Source: Isoetes taiwanensis (Eukaryota; Streptophyta; Lycopodiopsida; Isoetales; Isoetaceae). From it: DNA of 64,000 bases. The translations under genes and the position numbers were made by a program. This document shows positions 56,940-64,000 of the stretch, piece by piece. The number at the start of each line of letters is the position of its first letter. The stretch's first letter is position 1. A model generated the notes under the pieces. That model ran no database searches. It saw nothing but the letters and a program-made list of their open reading frames with translations, and was not told the DNA's origin. The stretch lies in the NCBI GenBank assembly GCA_021234155.1, contig JAJEKV010000094.1, forward strand, positions 436,284-500,283. Direction: 5' to 3'.

Positions 56940-57180
56940 ACTGTCATTCCGCCTCGAAATTTTGAAAATTTCGATTTTTCCCCCCCAAGTCCGCTCTCTA
57001 CAAATTTTAAAAATTTTGAATTTTCCCCGCCAACCGCTTTCTCCCGCCGCTCACCATTATAAATCTTAGGTAGTTTAAGTCATTCCGCCAAGACGCCAGA
57101 AACCCGCCTACTACCAAATTTGAAATTTGAATTTGCCCGCCTGTATTTTGAACTTTGAATTTGCCCGCCGCCCACTTCAT
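56940..57180 (+). repeat. Degenerate repeat with TTTGCCCGCC-type sites
   Basis: 'gaatttgcccgcc' occurs twice (about 57130 and 57160), with 'aattttccccgccaac' (~57015) and 'attttacccgcc' (~56911). TTT/TTG-CCCGC resembles the relaxed E2F-site consensus, but the surrounding 'aaattttgaa' repeats show these come from local duplication. Confidence 0.5.
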
Positions 57181-57429
57181 AATGGGCGCTTTTCACCGCT
57201 CATTGCCGTGAGGCGCATATGGTCATTAGAAGGCGCTATACTCGACCCGACGGCTATGCATTTTATGCACCTCGCCCCTCGCTTTCAATATTCGTGAGGT
57301 TTTGCGCTTTTGAGATCTCTTTTTGGTCGAAAGCAGGGCTTTTCTCCGACGCCTATTCCGCCTTTAGACGCTTGGTTCCTTAGTCGATAGCAAAGAGCTT
57401 TGCCGCCTTGGCCGCTTGTCTTTTTTTGT

Positions 57430-57625
57430 ACCGCTTAGCCCTTGTCTTCATTCTTCAGCGCGCAGCTTTCGTTTCTTAGGGCGCCGGCTTCATTCTTCAG
57501 CGCTATTTCATTCCAGTGGCGCCGCCTTCATTTTTCAGCGCTTTGTCCAGATTCTCCAAGCGCTTGTCCGCATTGTCAAGATTATTCAGCGCTTGACCAA
57601 ATTCTTCAGCGCATTCTCCTCGATA
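57430..57625 (+). repeat. Degenerate minisatellite with ATTCTTCAGCGC core
   Basis: 'cattcttcagcgc' or variants recur about six times in 190 bp with spacings of roughly 20-50 bp. The Ser/Phe-rich frames across it are artefacts. Confidence 0.8.
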
Positions 57626-57844
57626 TGGCGATCCTAATCGCCAATGACGCCCGTGTTAGAGGCTATTCAGTTCTAGTAAAATGTTTTAGTATGTTTAATG
57701 TAGGATGTAGGATGTTAAATATTTTAATATGTTTAAGGGTAGATCTTCTCTATCTTGTTCAAGAGATAAGTTCTCAACAATTGATGTCTTGTCAATCTTG
57801 TAGTAATAGAAATCCATAACTCTAGCTATTAGATATAGCATTTA

Positions 57845-58115
57845 GAATAAAGATGCCATTTACCGTCAATGGGCCATTTTCCTTGAATGGAGCAAATAAA
57901 ATTCCTTGAAATGGAGCACCGCGCTTATTTCCCTTTAAAATGACGCAAATATTTAATGGGAAATGGCGCAAATGCCCATTTCAAGGGAATGGCGCAAATG
58001 CTCCATTTCAAGGAAAATGGCCTATTGATTGTAAATGGCGCAAATTCGCGCCATTTCAAGGTAAATGAGCGCGATCAAGGCCATTTCAGAAATGGAGCAC
58101 CGCTACCATTTGTCT
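57845..58115. repeat. AAATGGCGC motif cluster 4
   Basis: 'gaaatggcgcaaatg' (57960), 'gtaaatggcgcaaat' (58033), 'cgcgccatttc' (58048) and variants such as 'aaatggagcac' (twice) and 'ggccatttt' alternate in both orientations with 'tcaaggaaa' spacers. It lies just upstream of the En/Spm-like reading frame. Confidence 0.85.
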
Positions 58116-58224
58116 CATGTCGTATAATTTCTTTCACATTTTCGCTTATTTTCACTAAGTATATGTCATCGAGGGTTGCATGTCTCTAACAAGTATATAT
58201 ATATATGTGTATTGATTCTCACAG

Positions 58225-59010
58225 AAAAGGCCCCCTCGCAAATCCTTGTCGATGGGGATGTGGTAGCTGCCGTGGGACATGAATTGCATAGAGGCCATCT
58301 CGCATGGCAGAACATTCCATGGTGCAATGTGGTCGCGGAGGTCACCGAAGCCATAGTGCCCACCCATGTGCTTCCCATTCCGTGAGGGAGCGTATAACAT
58401 TGCCGGGCCGGGGGACATTTATCGAATGGCCTCAAATCAAGTGAAATAATCGCGGAAGGAGCCCCAACTTACTCATCGGAAACGCCCGATAATCGAAACC
58501 CCGAACTTGCCTAGTAGTCCCTCCACAACATCATCGACTCGCTAAGTCGATCGCCCGCCCTTCAAACAAGAAGCAAAGACAGAATATGGTGAACCTTGTC
58601 GCAATAATACCGTGGGTTGGTAAGGGTGTCTTGGTGAATAGAACTTGCATCCATGGGAAGAATGTTGACGCACTCAACGAAGCAAAGGTAAGTTACCGAG
58701 GTCGTGGTGCCTACCCACATCCTTCCGATTCCATGTGATGGCGCCGACAACATTGAAGAGGTCAGGGCACGCTTATCGAATGGCCTCGCAAAGATATAAG
58801 ATATCATGCCATTGATTTAGCTACTCCATCACCGACCTCGATTGTAGAATCAGAGGGCAATGTCGATGCGATGAAGAAATTGATCCTACAAAGGGATCTA
58901 GGTACACGCTTTTCCTCGCAGGATAGCATCGATGATGATGAACCACCACCTAGTTTCTCAAGAACTCCATCTCTTGATAAGCATTGCCACATTCTTCATG
59001 CATGTGACCG
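58225..59010 (+). pseudogene. En/Spm-like transposon protein, duplicated C-terminal-type domain
   Basis: Plus frame 58240-58440: VDGDVVAAVGHELH, NVVAEVTEAIVPTHVLPIP, then in another frame TLPG.GTFIEWPQ. Near 58690-58800 a second unit reads VTEVVVPTHILPIP, then RLSNGLAK. The pattern (G.V.....VHG..L......V.V......LP.P......G.FI.WP) is that of a repeated domain in plant En/Spm (CACTA)-associated proteins (I believe DUF8039; unverified). No transposase core is present. A Ser/Asp-rich tail follows (SSQDSIDDDEPPPSFSRTPS). Confidence 0.45.
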
Positions 59011-59529
59011 GCAAATATGCAGAGGCCATAATTGTCTTCGATCCCCGTGATGCCGCTGACGATGAATTTTAGGAGACTCAAAGGTGGGGCTCAGGGGGAA
59101 AGATCCTTCCCCGCACTAATTACAGAGGATCTCAAATGTCATGCTTGTGCGTAAAGGCCGCCAGAAAATTACCTTGTACAATGGGAAAATAGCGATGTGA
59201 TGTCAGCAGGATGGAAGGACTGCCTCACAACATCCGCAAGCTCGAGAAGCTAAAGAAAATGAGGATATGGAAATAGAATCTTTGAGGACAACATTCAGGC
59301 TCAATTCAAACGAAAAAGGAAGTATACTTACACACATAGGATTCCAAGACAACCCAAGGGAAAGAGCAAAGAGGAAAGGCTATGCTCCACAACTTCAATC
59401 AATAAGTTCATGAAGACAAGTCACCTGCAAAAATACTTGCAACAAGAAACTTACCAAGCATCAAGTATGTGAATTAAGAAAAGAATTTTTATCTCAACCA
59501 TACAATGCAAGGGTTACGATTTTTTTGAC

Positions 59530-61620
59530 GGGCCGAAAGTGACTTACACAGAGAAGGAGAGGACAGATAGTGCTCAAGGGATGGAATTGCCCTCACCGGT
59601 GGCGATGGCTTTTAGGTATCACCACCAACATTTTACAATTGGAGAAACAGATTTGAAGCAGTGCAAAGGTAGTCAACATGGTAATATCGGCTCTAAGAAG
59701 CCCGTGATCCACTACACCGGCCAATCAATGTGTGCTAGACAGATTCATTCAGAGAATGTCAAAGTATTCCCCATAGGAGCAAAAAAAAAGAGGTAGAGAT
59801 GATGTAAGAGAAAATGTACCTAAGCTTCCTTCCATTCTTAATAAGAAGCTTATACATAAAGAAGTTGGAGCAAAAGGAAGAGCTTACAGAACAACCTGTA
59901 GCCTTGAACTCTTTTTATAGTATATGGAAAAGGGAATTTCCAGATGTTAGCATTGCAAAAAATACAGCCTTCTAAATGCAACATCTCAAGGTGGTAATTA
60001 AGCAAAAAGCCGGAAAAAAAAAAAAGATACAAGAGAGAGACGAAATCTTGCAATTCAACGTCGGGCTCATATATGCTAGAGCAACGCCTTTGCGTAAGTC
60101 AATATTGGCATTGGAGAGCATTGTCACAAATGTCTCCTCGAAAATCATCTATGTATAATACATGATAAGATGGATCAGGTTAAGACTTTAGTGCCTAGAA
60201 GTCATCATCTAGCAAAATCAGATGGAGAGGTGATCGCTTGAAGAGTAGTTTGACAGAGCTTTGACTCATGGGCATGGTGGTCGTGCCTATGGTCATTTTT
60301 CACTTGATTTATGGAAAGATGATTCAAACTTCCACATTGGTTCACTTTCTAGAATATTGCATAACTTGGAATTGGTGCAAGAGGACAAGATAGGTGACTT
60401 ATGTGGAAGTAAGCCCAGAGATTGCAAATGGATGCAAGCAAATAAGGACATCAATCCTTTGAAGAACAAACTTGCTTCCATGGGAGAAGTATTGCCAAAT
60501 ACTTCAACTACAACTAATCCCGAGGTGTTCAACCCTCTTCCCAAATCTCTATTTGCAACTTGATAATGCAAAGGGCAAAACAAAAATAGGTATGTCTTTT
60601 CATACTTATCTTATTTGACTTGGCTTAAGGTCTTTGATGAGATCCAAGTGGGCTTTTTATGATGGTCGGCCACACCCATGATGATATTGATGCTTTATTT
60701 GGAAATTTTTCAACCTTTGATGAGTTCGGGTTTGATGCTTTGACACTACCGTGAGCTACTTTACTTGTTTAGCAATGCAATGCAAAATCCCCAATTCCAT
60801 ACTTTATTGATGAAGTTCCAAATTGAAGGATTTTGTGAAGGGATTCATCCCTCGATAAGGGCCAACGCCTGGTTGGGCATAATCGAACCATTGCTCTTCA
60901 AATTTAAGATGGCGGAGATTGGCCTGTTATGCAATACAAAATGCGCCCTACACATAAAGAGTGGCTTCCAAAGCAGATTCTCCGTGAGTTAGAATGTGGA
61001 AAGAGGATGAACATGGTCAGCCAATGATACCAAGTGGTGTGCCACAAAATATTCCTCCTAGACCAACATTGAAAGATCTTCCGTGGTTGAAGGATAGCAT
61101 CAACAAATACATCTCCCTATGGAAGGACATATGTAAGAATCAAGAAAGTAGCTTGTTTGCAAGGCAATACACGGCAAGTGTTGAGTATTGGAGCCAGCCT
61201 TTCTTATCTCTTTGAGGATGTTGCTTCAGACGCCCTCAAAATGATGCATTTTGGCCACAAACAAGACAAGCTCCTCTAGAACAAATAGCATTTGTTCCAG
61301 AGGTCGACGAGATTCGCCTTTGGTCACACCCACCTTTACCATCTTATTGTGGCCCGCCGATGGTCGCCCGCTGTTGCCTCTTGAAGAGTTTGATCCTCAC
61401 GCATATGTGACAAAGGGTATGTTTGTTCTAGTCGACTGAGATGATAACACCGCCACTTGGTTAGATATGCAGAGGAGAATGTTGTTCTTGATCCGTAATC
61501 TACATATTTTGGCCATATTTTTGTATCGTGGTGGAAGCCTACCGAGGGGACTACAAAGACCGCTTGACTAAGCGCCATGCCTAATCCTTCCGATCCTTCA
61601 AGGTATGAAAATTTAGATGC
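59530..61620 (+). pseudogene. Transposon-type reading-frame pieces, unassigned
   Basis: Plus-strand pieces: MELPSPVAMAFRYHHQHF (59539-59796), SLDLWKDDSNFHIGSLSRIL (60261-60563), KFQIEGFCEGIHPSIRANAW (60765-60992), DEHGQPMIPSGVPQNIPPRP (60994-61215) and VPEVDEIRLWSHPPLP (~61290-61340). They look like real protein composition, all on one strand, each ended by a nearby stop. They most likely continue the En/Spm-like gene at 58.2 kb. I recognise no catalytic motif. Confidence 0.3.
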
Positions 61621-61977
61621 TATTCATTATGCCCGATGCCAATGGCAAGAGGCCAAAAAAAAAAATTCAAATATATTATAGACATGTGGAAAGACATAGC
61701 ACATTGTTCATCTTAATACATGAGATCTTGTACTTGTAATACATATCTTTCATCTTAATACATAACATTACTATATTTGTGATCATATATAACCGCTACA
61801 TCTTTAATATATAAATGCATACATGATTCATAGATAAGATGGTCGGTGCTTATATGTTGAACAGTGATTCAATCATCTTCGTGATCTCAGAGTAGTGATC
61901 CCCTCGATATCTCATAGCTCATGCGCCAGAAGCCATATCGATGGATCATAACACCTAATTGACGCAGGCAATGAATC

Positions 61978-62103
61978 TCACCAAAAGCTTTTCTTCGCAG
62001 TAGGATCAAGAAGAAGATGCCTATCTAGGCAACCAACAAGATCGAGTGGCTCATCGAGCACTTGATCGCCGATGTGGTGAATAGAAGAAGGAAAATAATC
62101 CAT
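61978..62103 (-). CDS. Small ORF behind duplicated promoter, copy 2
   Basis: A 41-codon frame starts MDYFPSSIHHIGDQVLDE at the ATG that follows the duplicated promoter block at 62104-62160 and ends at 61978. The peptide shows no domain and no clear similarity to the copy-1 peptide, so the ORF may simply be carried along by the promoter duplication. Confidence 0.25.
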   Translation of the reverse strand: MDYFPSSIHHIGDQVLDEPLDLVGCLDRHLLLDPTAKKSFW

Positions 62104-62160
62104 GGGAGACGAATGACCCTAGCCCCAATGGAGCTGTTTTTATAGTGAAGTAAAATTATT
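62104..62160 (-). promoter_or_regulatory. Duplicated core promoter-like block, copy 2
   Basis: The minus strand reads 'aataattttacttcactataaaaa', a short leader with 'gctccattgg', then 'cgtctcccATGg'. The same order occurs at 62681-62735. TATA-like CTATAAAA lies about 50 bp before the ATG. Confidence 0.5.
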
Positions 62161-62477
62161 GGGGTGGATCAGAAGCCATCATTGAGCGTATACAAGTATC
62201 ATGTACTGCATGTATGATTCTATCATGTACTCGATTCTATACATCAACTAATATTCACTATGCTTATATTATATATATCCCAATGTATACAAAATCATAA
62301 GTGCTTATATTAGGTATACATATCATAGATGATTCACTCGCCATTGCACGACTAATATAGGTGTGATTGAAAATAAAAGACAACTTGCATAGTTCATAGG
62401 TACTCATGTCATTATTATATCCTTAGCGCATACGCATTCACTCATCATCAACATCAAAGCACGTGATGCTATTCAGC

Positions 62478-62681
62478 TCAAAGATCTCCCCGATCGTGAA
62501 GCCAATAAAGGTGGACCTTAACACGAAAGTGAGCTTCCCCGCAAGCACTCAGTAGACCATCCGCTTTGGACCGCAGCCATGGATCAAGTTTGATACCATT
62601 TCTGTAGCATTCACACGCATCATTATAGCTAAGGTAGCACCCGGCGGATTGATGTTCTCGACGATCGTGCAAGGAAGCCAT
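62478..62681 (-). CDS. Short TPR-like ORF, copy 1
   Basis: A 67-codon frame starts MASLHDRREHQ and contains YNDACECYRNGIKLDPWL followed by ADGLLSACGEAH. The spacing Y-A-C-Y-G-I-L-D-P matches the second half of a tetratricopeptide (TPR) unit (..A...Y..ALELDP......GL). One TPR unit alone is not a stable domain, so this is either an exon or a gene end. A TATA-containing block lies directly upstream. Confidence 0.35.
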   Translation of the reverse strand: MASLHDRREHQSAGCYLSYNDACECYRNGIKLDPWLRSKADGLLSACGEAHFRVKVHLYWLHDRGDL

Positions 62682-62735
62682 GGGAGATGAATGAGCTCTA
62701 CCACCGATGGAGCGCTTTTATAGTGAAGTAAAATT
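62682..62735 (-). promoter_or_regulatory. Duplicated core promoter-like block, copy 1
   Basis: The minus strand has 'aataattttacttcactataaaa', 'gcgctccatcgg' and 'tcatctcccATGg'; compare copy 2 at 62104-62160. Conservation of the block up to the ATG, but not beyond, is notable. Confidence 0.5.
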
Positions 62736-62814
62736 ATTGATGTGAATTATTGGTGTTCATTGCCTTTATAATGAAAGTACCATACATGTATATGATCCAA
62801 TAATTTCTATGTAT

Positions 62815-62893
62815 ATACTATCAATAATTTTGATGAGTATATACCATCAATAATTTTGGTGGGTATACCATCAATAATTTTGGTGGGTATAAA
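62815..62893 (+). repeat. Tandem ~25-bp repeat, three units
   Basis: 'atcaataattttgatgagta', then two units 'ccatcaataattttggtggg-tata', directly upstream (on the minus strand) of promoter copy 1. Confidence 0.9.
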
Positions 62894-63189
62894 TATACAT
62901 CAAATTGCCGAAAAAAGAACATTGGCCTCCGCCTAGCTATGACTTATTCTCGTCTTGAACGTGATTCTATCACTTGCAAGATGAATCATGAGGACTTCAA
63001 GCCGTGCCGCGAGCCAGATATACCGCTTGAAGACCGCTCACCATCGCTGTTCTCAATCCTCGCCATTATCCCCGATCCCGCCGATGTTATCATCCATCTC
63101 CCCGTGGAATAGGGAGTATCAAATGTTCATGATCGAAAGGATCTCGAGCGCCTTCGCTAGTTCTCGATCATTCGTAGTAATAGTAGAAG

Positions 63190-63475
63190 AATAATATTAC
63201 TTGTTATCTTATTGTAATCTGTTGTGTTAGTATACAACAGTACACATAACCTTTTGTAATACACATAACCGTAATATAAGTAATAGTAAAATAATAGTAC
63301 TTGTTATCTTATTGTAATCTGGTTGTACTCTTTATTGTTATCTTATTGTAATCTTATTGTTATCGGTATACATAACCTTTTGTAATACACATAACCATAG
63401 TATGCAACAGGTATACATAACCTTTTGTAATACACATAACCATACTATAAGTATTGAGGTATACATAACCCTCCA
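63190..63475 (+). repeat. Complex tandem repeat (two interleaved motifs)
   Basis: 'acataaccttttgtaataca-cataacc' occurs at about 63243, 63369 and 63416. 'ttgttatcttattgtaatct' occurs at about 63201, 63302 and 63337. Together they fill about 280 bp. Confidence 0.88.
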
Positions 63476-63789
63476 AGGTATACTATATAAAAATTATTCC
63501 AACTTGTCTTCAGAATTCCAACTTTAATGAAACTCTGCTTTCATCAAGACAAGATTACATAATAACAATACACGTACAAAATGCATCAAGAATGCTCAGA
63601 CTCCAAGGGGTTCAACCGACAAATGTGGCCTTTAGATAACAAATGCATTTAATCAAGACAATGGCATTGGCTGGCATAAAACAATGGCTAGGGTAGTCCA
63701 AATTCATCCTCCCTCCCCGTACACTTTGTAGATAGGCTGAAACATGCTATGGCATGAATGTAACCTTCCGGAGATGTAATCTCATAGAT

Positions 63790-63987
63790 TCACCCTATGA
63801 AACTACTCCAGGTTGAATGTCCCTGGTCCGATGAGGTAGGAAGAGGACGTATCCCCTTTTGGAGCACGATGGTTCCATGGGCAGCTAGAGGATTGTGGCA
63901 CCAGGGGCAACCACGAATCCGTACCTGACTCACCCCTCTAAATCTATAGGTTATCTCACCACATCTAGCAAGCCCAAGGTGTCCCAC
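63790..63987 (-). CDS. Unrecognised frame near the window's right end
   Basis: The minus frame starts MGHLGLARCGEITYRF and includes RGCPWCHNPLAAHGTIVL. The Cys-x-x-Cys could belong to a zinc site. GC content is higher than in the flanks. The frame is open close to the window edge, so it may be the 3' part of something larger to the right. No family assigned. Confidence 0.22.
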   Translation of the reverse strand: MGHLGLARCGEITYRFRGVSQVRIRGCPWCHNPLAAHGTIVLQKGIRPLPTSSDQGHSTWSSFIG

Positions 63988-64000
63988 TGGATGTTACTTG

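Noticed and set aside
56940-57180. E2F-regulated promoter
   Set aside because: The TTTGCCCGCC sites are embedded in a local duplication and no gene start follows, so I keep this only as a note.
57416-57819. 125-codon Ser/Phe-rich protein
   Set aside because: It spans the ATTCTTCAGCGC minisatellite and is open because of the repeat.

Overview
The window looks like nuclear DNA of a land plant and is dominated by decayed transposable elements. The clues are a plant-type ORTHRUS/VIM (UHRF1-like) PHD-RING gene piece, a pentatricopeptide-repeat (PPR) E-motif piece, a plant-style L1 LINE, a retrotransposon primer-binding site matching initiator tRNA-Met, and intron-like splice signals. Element types such as a LINE with an animal-like C-terminal Cys/His domain and an HGKG-type transposase make me favour a seed-free vascular plant (fern or lycophyte), but that is inference. 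I found no intact long gene, rRNA, tRNA or CRISPR array. Layout: 1-2.8 kb is the first copy of a ~2.75-kb direct repeat (LINE RT scrap plus a LINE 3' end). 2.8-5.9 kb holds tandem repeats and a long ATCT microsatellite. 6-14 kb is pyrimidine-rich repetitive DNA with dispersed repeats and a foldback element. 14.5-16 kb has an LTR-like end and a LINE ORF1-like scrap. 16.6-17.3 kb has pieces of an ABC1/UbiB-family kinase gene. 18-22.4 kb has two more foldback elements, the VIM/ORTHRUS piece and a perfect 41-bp-arm palindrome. 22.4-26.7 kb is a plus-strand L1 LINE (endonuclease plus reverse transcriptase) carrying two nested insertions, one with target duplications. 27-33 kb contains transposon-type reading frames ending in a Ulp1-like protease. 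33.3-33.9 kb is a strand-switching GT/AC minisatellite. 35.4-35.6 kb is an array of GGAATATTCC palindromes. 36.6-39.3 kb (minus) is a broken transposase-like gene. 41.4-41.6 kb is an LTR with its primer-binding site. 41.8-44.6 kb is the second copy of the direct repeat. 44.9-45.3 kb is a PPR scrap. 48.9-52.1 kb (minus) is a second LINE of another family. 52.9-56.1 kb (minus) is a split reading frame combining a ParB/sulfiredoxin-like region with a methyltransferase-motif-like region, surrounded by AAATGGCGC motif clusters. 58-61.6 kb is an En/Spm-like transposon reading frame. 62-63.5 kb has duplicated small promoters/ORFs and tandem repeats. The most striking global observation is that the two 2.75-kb copies differ mainly at CTG/CAG trinucleotides (about 100 in the first copy, about 30 in the second, counted by eye). 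The same lesion separates the two units of a perfect tandem duplication at 31.7 kb, damages the tRNA-Met primer-binding site, and breaks the VIM gene where its conserved residues can be predicted. I read this as a systematic sequence-consensus error at CWG sites, possibly from CHG methylation in long-read data. Many frameshifts in this window may therefore be artefacts rather than pseudogenisation.
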